Below, piece by piece: positions 16,470-23,831 of a stretch of 50,053 nt of DNA. The DNA is from JAAYJS01 sp964346185. Lineage in GTDB: Bacteria; Bacillota; Clostridia; Eubacteriales; Eubacteriaceae. Within the stretch, counting starts at the first letter, position 1; each line of letters opens with the position of its first letter. The position numbers and the translations under genes are program-made. The DNA lies in NCBI GenBank assembly GCA_964346185.1, contig CAYFTR010000009.1, positions 1 to 50,053 on the forward strand. Direction: 5' to 3'. The notes below the pieces were generated by a model. That model was not told the DNA's origin, did no database searches, and worked only from the letters and a program-made list of their open reading frames with translations.

Positions 16470-17120
16470 ATGAAAGAAAGTATTATTCGCTCCATGGAAG
16501 GGCTTCACGAACAAAGGACATTGGAGTTGGTAAAAATAGCGGCATATAAAGGTTTCCGTCCTATGGAAATTTTGGAGTGGTTGGAAGTAGGGATGGAAAA
16601 GGTCGGCAATTTATATGAAGAGAGCGAATATTTTATAGCCGACTTAATATTTGCGGGAATCATCTTTCAAGAAGTCTTGGAACTCGAAGAATTTCAAGCA
16701 CTTTACAACGAGTGCGAAGATGAATGCAAAGGAAAAGGTAAAATGTTGATCGCAACAATTAAAAGCGATTTACATAATATCGGAAAAAAATTGTTCGGTT
16801 CCTTTGCTTCCGCCGCCGGTTTCGAGGTGAAGGATCTCGGTGAAGATGTCGCCGCTTCAAAAATTGTGGAAGCGGTTAAAGACTATAAGCCCGATATTAT
16901 CGGTTTAAGCGGTATGCACGCCACAACACTTAAAGAAATAAAATTGGTGTCCGAAGCACTGCGGGAAGCGGAGTTGAGAGATACGGTAAAAATTGTTGTC
17001 GGCGGCAGCTGTGTTGTGGAAGGGTTTGATCGCCACAGTGTAGAGGCGGACTATGCCACAAAAAATATTGCGGAAGCACTTCGTGTTTGTGAGAAATGGA
17101 TAATGGAGAAAGCGCAATGA
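16470..17120 (+). CDS. Corrinoid (B12-binding) methyltransferase-type protein
   Basis: A 216-residue protein with an N-terminal helical cap (about 1-85) and a C-terminal Rossmann-like B12-binding domain. The cobalt-ligand motif is DLHNIG (in KSDLHNIGKKLFG), followed by the usual GLSGMHATTLKEI and GGSCV segments. Such proteins (MtaC/MtbC-like) shuttle methyl groups between a substrate methyltransferase and tetrahydrofolate. No methyltransferase or reactivase is nearby. Its stop overlaps the GntR regulator start in ATGA. Orphan status suggests either a partner elsewhere or a sensing role. Confidence 0.9.
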   Translation: MKESIIRSMEGLHEQRTLELVKIAAYKGFRPMEILEWLEVGMEKVGNLYEESEYFIADLIFAGIIFQEVLELEEFQALYNECEDECKGKGKMLIATIKSDLHNIGKKLFGSFASAAGFEVKDLGEDVAASKIVEAVKDYKPDIIGLSGMHATTLKEIKLVSEALREAELRDTVKIVVGGSCVVEGFDRHSVEADYATKNIAEALRVCEKWIMEKAQ

Positions 17121-17824
17121 GTGCACCCGAGTATCTGAAAATTGCACAATATATTAAAGACAAAATCATAAAGCAGGAATTAAACCCCGGCGATATTATT
17201 CCGTCGGAAAATTATTTGTGCGAACAATTTGACGTAAGCCGCATGACGGTCCGAAAGAGTTTGGCCGTTTTGGTTAACGACGGCTACATTTATTCCGTTC
17301 CCGGAAAGGGCAACTACGTCAACGAACCCAATGTTAACGAATATGTTTTACATTACGACGAAATGATTCCCGACCCGGATGAAGAAGGCTGTGAAGTCCG
17401 CTTGTTGCAGGTTAATGTGGAGCTGCCTTCCTATGAAGTCGGCTATCATTTACACATACCCCAATCCAAACATGTCGTAGTTATTAAACGCTTATTTATG
17501 CAGGGGTCCTTTCCGGCCGCCTACGACATTAAGTATATGCCCTATTACCGTGGTATTCCCATAGTGGAAAAAGAAATTTCCTACGCGACCTTTCCCGAAA
17601 TGGTCGCTCAACGTAAATCGCCCTTTGCAATGATCAAAAAGCTTAAGGTTCGATCCGTTTTGGCGGACGAAGACATCAGTACCCAACTGGAAGTGCCGAT
17701 TCATTCGCCTTTGCTGGTCGTAGAAGAATTGCTGTTGGATAATCAGGAAGTCCCCTTCGGTTGGGGAGTTGTTTATCTACCCGGGGAAAGTGCATCCTTG
17801 GATGCCGTTGCCAGCTACGAATAA
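17117..17824 (+). CDS. GntR/HutC family transcriptional regulator (UTRA domain)
   Basis: A 235-residue regulator. The N-terminal winged helix (about 1-70) has the GntR signature: NPGDIIPSENYLCEQFDVSR followed by MTVRKSLAVLVNDGYIY. The C-terminal part is a UTRA ligand-binding domain. The ATG at 17117 overlaps the corrinoid gene stop and follows GGAGA; the earlier in-frame ATG at 17096 would read through the corrinoid gene and lacks a binding site. Translational coupling with a corrinoid protein is unusual and suggests it controls a methyl-transfer or cobamide function. The effector is unknown. Confidence 0.9.
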   Translation: MSAPEYLKIAQYIKDKIIKQELNPGDIIPSENYLCEQFDVSRMTVRKSLAVLVNDGYIYSVPGKGNYVNEPNVNEYVLHYDEMIPDPDEEGCEVRLLQVNVELPSYEVGYHLHIPQSKHVVVIKRLFMQGSFPAAYDIKYMPYYRGIPIVEKEISYATFPEMVAQRKSPFAMIKKLKVRSVLADEDISTQLEVPIHSPLLVVEELLLDNQEVPFGWGVVYLPGESASLDAVASYE

Positions 17825-17863
17825 GGTAGGGTTCGGGAACACTTATAAAAAACGGACATAAGA

Positions 17864-17892
17864 TTGATAAAAAGAGACAATCATTTTATAAT
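17864..17892 (+). promoter_or_regulatory. Promoter of the ComG-like operon
   Basis: TTGATA (17864-17869), a 17-bp spacer and TATAAT (17887-17892) lie 38 bp before the ATPase start. No competence-specific box is recognised. Confidence 0.65.
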
Positions 17893-17930
17893 CAAATTGA
17901 GCAAAATATAAGACGCGAATGAGGTATGCC

Positions 17931-19160
17931 ATGGCAGGGCTAATCGACCGAATGGGTTTTAAACATACAAAACCCGAAGATAAAAATGATGATGTCATTG
18001 TTAATCTCGTTGATTATATGATCAATCAAGCTATCGATAAACGTGCTTCCGATATTCATGTTGAAACTTATAAGGACGGAGAAGTTCGTATACGCTTGCG
18101 TATAGACGGACTCTTGCGTCCTTTTTTGTTGCCTTCAATCGAAAATTACAGGGGTATTATCACGCGTATTAAGGTGTTGTCGGGTATTAATATCGCGGAA
18201 CAACGTCTACCGCAGGACGGCTCCTTTCATCATAAGCATGGCAGCAAGGTTGTGGACTGTCGGGTATCCACCATGCCTACGTTACATGGAGAAAAGATGG
18301 TGCTTAGAATTTTGGACGCTTCTTTTTTTCTGAAAAAAATCGGTCGCCTGGGTTTGACACAACTTCAGGAACAAAACATCCGACGGTTGATGCAAAAAAC
18401 AAGCGGTATGTTATTGTTTGTCGGACCGACAGGTTGCGGCAAAAGTACCTCCATGTACTCCTTACTACAGGAGCGAAACGATGACGAGGTGAATATAATG
18501 ACTATTGAAGATCCCGTAGAGCTTGATGTGGACGGACTCAATCAAATACAAACGAACGAAAAAATCAAGTTAACCTTTTATACGGGGCTGCGATCTATTT
18601 TACGCCAAGATCCCGACATTATTATGATTGGTGAAATTCGAGATGAAGAAACCGCTTTTACAGCTGTCAGAGCCGCCATGACCGGGCACTTGGTATTATC
18701 CTCTCTACATACCATGAACGCTTTGTCTACAATCAATCGGCTTAAGGATATGGGGGTTCCCGGCTATATGTTGGCGGCGGCTTTAAACGGCGTGGTCTCT
18801 CAGCGCTTAATGCGTGCACTTTGCCCCCGTTGCAAGCGTGCTTACACGTCGGGAGAGTGGGAACTTGCGACGTTAGGCATTGCCCCCGGCACAACCTTGG
18901 CAAAAGCAGAGGGGTGTGAACAATGCGAAGGACTCGGCTATTATGATCGTTTTGGTGTTTATGAAGTTTTGGTCGTTGACGAACACTTAAGAAAAGGCAT
19001 CCACGAAGGCGTAACCGTGGAAGCGTTGACGTCTATCGCACGGAAATCCGGCTTTAGCCCGATGGTACAACAAGTGAAAGACGCCGTTATTAAGGGGCAA
19101 ACCGCTGCAGAGGAAGGAGTGAAGTTACTCAATGCCGTTTACAGCGATACGTATCGATAA
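17931..19160 (+). CDS. comGA: GspE/PilB/ComGA-type secretion ATPase
   Basis: A 409-residue assembly ATPase for type IV or competence pseudopili. Visible motifs: an N-terminal region with RASDIHVE, Walker A GPTGCGKST, Asp box TIEDPVE, Walker B-like IIMIGEIRDEETA, His box GHLVLSSLHT, and a C-terminal four-cysteine zinc module (CPRCKRAY...CEQCEGLGYYDR). The ATG at 17931 follows TGAGG; the ATG at 17919 has no binding site. It is the first gene of a seven-gene operon and overlaps the next gene by 29 bp. The gene name follows operon order, not proven competence function. Confidence 0.93.
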   Translation: MAGLIDRMGFKHTKPEDKNDDVIVNLVDYMINQAIDKRASDIHVETYKDGEVRIRLRIDGLLRPFLLPSIENYRGIITRIKVLSGINIAEQRLPQDGSFHHKHGSKVVDCRVSTMPTLHGEKMVLRILDASFFLKKIGRLGLTQLQEQNIRRLMQKTSGMLLFVGPTGCGKSTSMYSLLQERNDDEVNIMTIEDPVELDVDGLNQIQTNEKIKLTFYTGLRSILRQDPDIIMIGEIRDEETAFTAVRAAMTGHLVLSSLHTMNALSTINRLKDMGVPGYMLAAALNGVVSQRLMRALCPRCKRAYTSGEWELATLGIAPGTTLAKAEGCEQCEGLGYYDRFGVYEVLVVDEHLRKGIHEGVTVEALTSIARKSGFSPMVQQVKDAVIKGQTAAEEGVKLLNAVYSDTYR

Positions 19161-20193
19161 AATTAACACCAAAAATTTGGGTTTGTTTTGCCACCAATTG
19201 GCTTTAGTATTAAAAGCGGGTATCCCTCTGGTCTCGGGGTTACGTTTAGTGGCCGACGAAATATCCGACAGGCAATTTAAAAAAACGGTGCTGCATTTGG
19301 CGGATAACGTCTCCTCAGGGGAAAGTTTGGCGAAGGCGATGTCACAACACCCTTTCCCGGAAATGTTGGTGGCGATGGTACGGGTCGGTGAAATCAGCGG
19401 CTCTCTGGAAACCATTTTATCCGACATAGGCATTTATTATGATGCCGGGTGGAAACGTCATCAGGAACGGGTTGCGGCATTAACCTACCCTCTTATTGTT
19501 GTGGTGGTGGCCTTTGTTGTTTTAGGTTTTTTACTCTTGTATGTTTTGCCGACTTTTTCAGGTATTTTCGATTCGATGGATGTGGCAATCCCCGACAGTA
19601 CCCGACGCCTCATTCAATTTTCCGAATGGATTTCAGAGAATTGGCTATATTTAACGGTCGGCTTTATTGTAGCGGGGGGGTTAATAAAATTATTTCTTCA
19701 AATTAAGCCTGTTGCCTACGTAAAAGATGTTCTGATTTTAAAATTACCCCTATTGGGTCGTATTTTGATGATGGATGACGGTATTCGAATTGCCCATTCG
19801 CTCTCGCTGATGTATCGCAACGGTGTACACATTTTGGCGGCCATGGGTATACTGAAAAACACCGTTCGTAACCGTTACCTGGCGGAGGGATTGGCTCAAG
19901 CGGATAAAAAATTACAGGAAGGTATGACCTTGTCCAAAGGGTTTGAAACGACCGGTGTTTTTCCGGACTCTTTTCATCAAATGTTTAAAATCGGAGAAGA
20001 AACCGGTGCTTTGGATAAAAGTTTGGATTATCTCTATCGGTATTACTATCAAGAAATGACCAGACGTCTGGAAGGTTTGTCCAAGGTTATAGAACCTGCC
20101 GTTATTATATTGGTCGGACTGATGGTGCTCGGCATTATTGTATCGGTTCTTAATCCTATGTTGGTTTTATATTCAAATTATGCAAATTTCTGA
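19132..20193 (+). CDS. comGB: GspF/PilC/ComGB-type inner-membrane platform protein
   Basis: A 353-residue polytopic protein with two homologous T2SSF cytoplasmic domains. The first begins near FCHQLALVLKAGIPLVSGL and the second near RIAHSLSLMYRNGVHI. Each ends in hydrophobic segments (about 115-140, 165-185 and 325-350). It anchors the ATPase and transmits force to the pseudopilus. It overlaps the ATPase gene by 29 bp, with AAGGAG 12-13 bp before the ATG, so coupling is likely. Confidence 0.92.
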   Translation: MPFTAIRIDKINTKNLGLFCHQLALVLKAGIPLVSGLRLVADEISDRQFKKTVLHLADNVSSGESLAKAMSQHPFPEMLVAMVRVGEISGSLETILSDIGIYYDAGWKRHQERVAALTYPLIVVVVAFVVLGFLLLYVLPTFSGIFDSMDVAIPDSTRRLIQFSEWISENWLYLTVGFIVAGGLIKLFLQIKPVAYVKDVLILKLPLLGRILMMDDGIRIAHSLSLMYRNGVHILAAMGILKNTVRNRYLAEGLAQADKKLQEGMTLSKGFETTGVFPDSFHQMFKIGEETGALDKSLDYLYRYYYQEMTRRLEGLSKVIEPAVIILVGLMVLGIIVSVLNPMLVLYSNYANF

Positions 20194-20201
20194 GGTGAAC
20201 A

Positions 20202-20570
20202 ATGGAAAAAAAGCGGACAAAGGTAAGAAAAAATGAAAGCGGCTTTACCTTAATTGAAATGCTGATTGTACTGGCGATTATGGCGATATTAATCGGTTTA
20301 GCCGTACCGGTTTTTAAAAATGTTTTGGATCAATCCAAGGTAAAAGCCGACAAAAGCACGGCAGCTATGTTGGAAACCGCTCTGGAGGTCTATTATACCG
20401 ACGAGGGTGCCTACCCTGCAGGCGATTTCAACAGCATGGTCGGCGAGTTGCATGCAAAAGGTTATATTAAAAACACGGAAATTAACCCCCAGGCTAAAAA
20501 TGGTCGTTTTGAATACAATAGCAGTCAAGGTAAAATAACCTATACCAATGCCAAAAATCAAAACGAATAA
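20202..20570 (+). CDS. comGC: Major pseudopilin, ComGC/GspG-like
   Basis: A 122-residue prepilin. A short basic leader ends in ESG|FTLIEML, the prepilin peptidase cleavage site, with Glu at +5 of the mature protein and a 20-residue hydrophobic helix. The C-terminal YYTDEGAYP pattern is that of GspG/ComGC major pseudopilins. Its stop lies 22 bp inside the next gene. It would polymerise into the pseudopilus on the ATPase/platform machine. No prepilin peptidase gene is in this window. Confidence 0.93.
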   Translation: MEKKRTKVRKNESGFTLIEMLIVLAIMAILIGLAVPVFKNVLDQSKVKADKSTAAMLETALEVYYTDEGAYPAGDFNSMVGELHAKGYIKNTEINPQAKNGRFEYNSSQGKITYTNAKNQNE

Positions 20571-21024
20571 TTTAAGGGGGGACGGTGGCTACACCTTAAT
20601 GGAAGTTGTGGTGACCCTTGCTCTGATGTCGGTTATAACGCTCGGCGTTTTGGGGGTCGGTACCGCCATGCATCGGCATATTGAGGAGCGTCAATACCGA
20701 GCCGAGTGTCACCGATTATTGGACCTTATTTTTGATTGCCGTAATCGTGCGATGACGGGCTCTCGCGAAGCTTGGGTAACCTTTTACGACGACAGAGTAA
20801 CAGTCACCGCTTATAACGTCGAAACCGGTCGTAATGAATCCGAACGATTGATATTTGACGTCTTGCGCTTAAAAGGGCCTTATTACAACAAGCGATTAAT
20901 CTTTAACGAAAGGGGCAATATTACTACCCAAGGCGGCAGTTTGGATTTGTTTTTAAGAGATACCTATAGGGACAAATTGGTCATTCAATTGTACAGCGGG
21001 AGAATTTATATTGAAGGACACTAA
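20548..21024 (+). CDS. Minor pseudopilin (ComGD/GspH-like)
   Basis: A 158-residue prepilin with leader ending DGG|YTLMEVV, Glu at +5 and a hydrophobic helix, followed by a beta-rich domain as in GspH/ComGD. It overlaps the major pseudopilin gene by 23 bp. Its early coding region contains a G6 run (20576-20581) that is perfectly complementary to the loop of the candidate small RNA at 41435-41638. The ribosome binding site for 20548 is weak, so translation may depend on reading of the upstream gene. Confidence 0.85.
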   Translation: MPKIKTNNLRGDGGYTLMEVVVTLALMSVITLGVLGVGTAMHRHIEERQYRAECHRLLDLIFDCRNRAMTGSREAWVTFYDDRVTVTAYNVETGRNESERLIFDVLRLKGPYYNKRLIFNERGNITTQGGSLDLFLRDTYRDKLVIQLYSGRIYIEGH

Positions 21025-21394
21025 AGACGAAATCGGTGCAACCTTAATAGAAAACGTTGTCGCTTTGGCAATTATCGCCTTGGCATCGGTCATGATGTTG
21101 ACGCTTTTCGGCATGGCGTTTTCAGGCAAAAACAACAATGCACAACAGGCGGAAACAATGATACAGGCCCACGCCTTAATTGACGAAGTAACCAATCTTG
21201 CGGAAGGCTCTCAAACGGCGGACGCAGTCGGTGTAAAAAATATTTGGCAGGGGGTTGCTCACCGTTACTCCGACTGGCAACTGTCTCTTAGTGAAACCGG
21301 TACACCGCGATTGTTGGCCTATCGTCTAAAAAAAGTAGCAGGCGACAAAGAGGAGGTTTACAGTGGTAAAATTTATATTTCGCCCCTTCCGTAA
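21011..21394 (+). CDS. Minor pseudopilin (ComGE/GspI-like)
   Basis: A 127-residue prepilin-like protein. The cleavage site is EIG|ATLIENVV, with Glu at +5, followed by a hydrophobic helix. The start appears to be TTG at 21011, with GGGAGA 9 bp upstream, overlapping the previous gene by 14 bp. The short globular part (about 95 residues) shows no signature beyond the pilin fold. The assignment rests on the N terminus and operon position. Confidence 0.82.
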   Translation: MKDTKDEIGATLIENVVALAIIALASVMMLTLFGMAFSGKNNNAQQAETMIQAHALIDEVTNLAEGSQTADAVGVKNIWQGVAHRYSDWQLSLSETGTPRLLAYRLKKVAGDKEEVYSGKIYISPLP

Positions 21395-21884
21395 TCCGAA
21401 CGATTGTGACGGCCACGTTTTATTGGAACTTTTGGTTTCTTTAGCGGTCGGTGCTCTTTTGCTTGTGGCATTAACAGGTATGACAGCAACGAGCGTACAT
21501 ATGGAAGAAAAATTAATTGTCGGCGATAAAGTCCGTCAAAACGGTCGGAGAGCCTATGCCTATTTTCAAAAACAAATCCTGTCGGCGGATAAGGTGATCA
21601 TCGAAAACGGGCAGGTGTATATTAAAGATATGGATCCCGTCAGCGTCTATTACAACCTTTACACCTTAAATGATGTCGGCGTTATCTATCGTATAAAATA
21701 CAAGGATACACAGGGTACTTTAGAGAATATCGGTATCGGACAAACCAGTCATTTAATCGATGAAGTCGCAAAGTTTGATTGCCGATTTGTACCGCCGAAA
21801 GGCATTGCCATGCAAATTGAATTTAAAGACGGTTATTTAATGGAAAACATTTTTTACATAGGGGGACGGGTGGATGAACGTTAA
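21363..21884 (+). CDS. Minor pseudopilin (ComGF/GspJ-like)
   Basis: A 173-residue protein with a prepilin-like N terminus. The leader ends in CDG|HVLLELLVSL, with Glu at +5 and a hydrophobic helix, followed by a beta-rich region like GspJ/ComGF. The start is GTG at 21363, preceded by GAGGAGGT, inside the end of the previous gene. His rather than Phe at +1 is unusual for prepilin peptidase substrates but tolerated in minor pilins. Confidence 0.82.
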   Translation: MVKFIFRPFRNPNDCDGHVLLELLVSLAVGALLLVALTGMTATSVHMEEKLIVGDKVRQNGRRAYAYFQKQILSADKVIIENGQVYIKDMDPVSVYYNLYTLNDVGVIYRIKYKDTQGTLENIGIGQTSHLIDEVAKFDCRFVPPKGIAMQIEFKDGYLMENIFYIGGRVDER

Positions 21885-22452
21885 AGAAAGCGACCGAGGG
21901 GGTTACACCCTGCCTCTGGCCTTAATTATTTTGTCTCTGCTATTTACCATTGCCGGTATTGCCGTAGCCGGATTAGCACAACAATCCGAAGAAACCCGTT
22001 ATTTTAAATCCTATCAACTGTTTTTATTGGATTGTAAAACCGCCATGGCCGAATGTGAGGCAACCGCCATGTCCGACCCGGAAGGGGTAATATTTCCCCA
22101 AAAAGGACTTTTGCAAAATGCCGGTTATACCTGTTATGTCAGTAAAATTGAGAATACCGGCTACACCATTCTGTTGGAAGTAAAAGGCACTGCCTATGCC
22201 CAAACTTACGAGGGCAAGGTTGTGTTGGATATCACCTCATCGGAAGAGAAAACCGTTAACAGGACGAAGCGGGTTGTATTATCGGCACCGCCGGGGCAAC
22301 AACCGTCGGAAAAACCTCAAAACATCGAACCGACCGACGAAGAAAACCCGCCTTTGGAGAAACCGTCCGAAGAAACTCCCGAAGAACCGGATCTTACGGA
22401 GATAGAACAACCGATCAAAAAAGTGTCCGAAGTTCTATGGTCGATCAAATAA
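21874..22452 (+). CDS. Pilin-like protein with Pro/Glu-rich tail (last gene of the pseudopilus operon)
   Basis: A 192-residue protein. Its leader ends in RGG|YTLPLALIIL and is followed by a hydrophobic helix. Glu+5 is replaced by Leu, as in GspK/PilX-type tip subunits. After about 125 residues comes a low-complexity Pro/Glu/Thr-rich tail (about 133-180) and a short amphipathic end. The tail resembles a spacer or wall-spanning segment. It overlaps the previous gene by 11 bp. A tip or cargo-contact role is inference. Confidence 0.78.
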   Translation: MNVKESDRGGYTLPLALIILSLLFTIAGIAVAGLAQQSEETRYFKSYQLFLLDCKTAMAECEATAMSDPEGVIFPQKGLLQNAGYTCYVSKIENTGYTILLEVKGTAYAQTYEGKVVLDITSSEEKTVNRTKRVVLSAPPGQQPSEKPQNIEPTDEENPPLEKPSEETPEEPDLTEIEQPIKKVSEVLWSIK

Positions 22453-22471
22453 AAAATATAATCATCTATGG

Positions 22472-22505
22472 TATAATAAAACTCAATCTTTTAAGATTGA
22501 GTTTT
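22472..22505 (+). terminator. Terminator of the pilus operon with an embedded -10 promoter
   Basis: A perfect 13-bp stem (22478-22490 with 22493-22505) ending in TTTT follows the last pilus gene. The extended -10 TGGTATAAT (TATAAT 22472-22477) abuts its left arm, so a transcript starting near 22484 would lack half of the hairpin and escape termination. Confidence 0.75.
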
Positions 22506-22523
22506 GTATTAACGGGGTTTGTC

Positions 22524-23783
22524 ATGATCATAAAAGACACTTTTGCCACCTGCATTCCGATTGCCGCCAAGAAAAAAAACGGCTTATTCAACGAGCTGAA
22601 AACCGCTATCGCCCAACAGCCGGATTTCATTGAATGGCGTAGAGATTACTACGAAGAAACAATCAGTGACGAAGGCGCGTTATTAAAACAAATAAAAAAT
22701 AAATTGGGACAAATTGAATTGATATACACCTTTCGCCACGTGTCCGAAGGTGGGCAGCAAACCATAGAGGAATCGAAGCGATTGTCCCGTATTCGTCAAG
22801 CTGTCGAGACGGGTATTCCTGCATATATAGATATCGAGCGGGCTGCCGGTGATGAAGCCCTATCCGTTTTAAAACAAATTGCCCGCGAACAAAAGGTCGG
22901 GATGATTGTTTCTTACCATAACTTTTCCGGCTGCGAAAACACCAAAAATTTAAAAAATAAATGGCAAGAACTGGAAAACACCCCGGGAGATGTACTTAAA
23001 ATAGCCGTAACGCCTCACAACGCCCATCAAGCTGTTAACTTTTTTAAAGAGGCACAAAAATTTCAAAACGAAACCCGAAAACCTTTAATTGCCATAGCCA
23101 TGGGCGAGTTTGGAAAAGTCGGACGCGTATTACCAGAATTGTGCGGCTCTTCCTTAACCTTTGTGACCACAAAAAAAGAAACGGCACCGGGTCAATGGCA
23201 AATGGCGGCACTGTTGGCACAAAGGCAAAAATTAGGTTTGAGTCCTACGGAAAAAAGCATTGCTTTAATCGGATTTATGGGTGTCGGAAAAAGTACGATG
23301 GGACGCAAACTGGCACATAAAATGAAACTACCCTATGTTGACCTGGACAGGGAAATAGAAACCCGCATGGGTAAAAGTATCGGCGAGGTATTCGCGCAAG
23401 GACGGGAAAATTATTTTAGAGAGATGGAACACCGTGTCTTGCGGGAATTGTTGGACGGTCAAAAAAAAATTATTTCCACCGGAGGAGGTACGGTTTTATC
23501 GGAACGTAATCGCCGGTTATTAAAATACAACAGCTATGTGATTCACCTGCAGGCATCGGTAAAAACCATCCATCAAAGAACCCGGCACAGAACCCACCGA
23601 CCCTTGTTAAATGTGCCGGATCCCGTGTCCGTCATTGTAAAATTGTTAAAAGAAAGAAAAAATTATTACGACATTGCTCATTTAAAAATTCCGACCGATC
23701 GTCAAAAAATGCAAACAAATCTGCAAAGAATGATGGAGGGCTATCGGCGATTTACAAAATATTGGGCAAGGCTTGCAAAATAA
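22524..23783 (+). CDS. Fused 3-dehydroquinate dehydratase (type I) / shikimate kinase
   Basis: A 419-residue bifunctional shikimate-pathway enzyme. Residues 1-240 are a type I AroD barrel: WRRDYYE, TFRHVSEGG, catalytic His in SYHNFSG (near 132), Schiff-base Lys in LKIAVTP (near 160), and the MGEFGKVGR and APGQW loops. Residues 245-419 are shikimate kinase: Walker A GFMGVGKST (near 249-257), DLDREIE, FREMEHR, STGGGTVL and the RPLL lid. All key residues of both halves are present. The ATG at 22524 fits the AroD N terminus; the binding site is modest (GGGG). No other aro gene is near. This covers pathway steps 3 and 5. Confidence 0.93.
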   Translation: MIIKDTFATCIPIAAKKKNGLFNELKTAIAQQPDFIEWRRDYYEETISDEGALLKQIKNKLGQIELIYTFRHVSEGGQQTIEESKRLSRIRQAVETGIPAYIDIERAAGDEALSVLKQIAREQKVGMIVSYHNFSGCENTKNLKNKWQELENTPGDVLKIAVTPHNAHQAVNFFKEAQKFQNETRKPLIAIAMGEFGKVGRVLPELCGSSLTFVTTKKETAPGQWQMAALLAQRQKLGLSPTEKSIALIGFMGVGKSTMGRKLAHKMKLPYVDLDREIETRMGKSIGEVFAQGRENYFREMEHRVLRELLDGQKKIISTGGGTVLSERNRRLLKYNSYVIHLQASVKTIHQRTRHRTHRPLLNVPDPVSVIVKLLKERKNYYDIAHLKIPTDRQKMQTNLQRMMEGYRRFTKYWARLAK

Positions 23784-23826
23784 AAAAACAAATTCGAAGA
23801 GTTGTTTTCGAATTTTAGTTTTGTGC
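23783..23826. terminator. Bidirectional terminator between aroDK fusion and Y-family polymerase
   Basis: A 9-bp stem (AAATTCGAA with TTCGAATTT, 23790-23815) has seven As to the left and a T-rich right flank, between convergent genes. Confidence 0.75.
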
Positions 23827-23831
23827 GCGTA

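Noticed and set aside
20585..20600. GTG start after AAGGGGGG as the real start of the second pilin gene
   Set aside because: It is out of frame with the pilin and meets a stop within a few codons; the prepilin leader requires the ATG at 20548.
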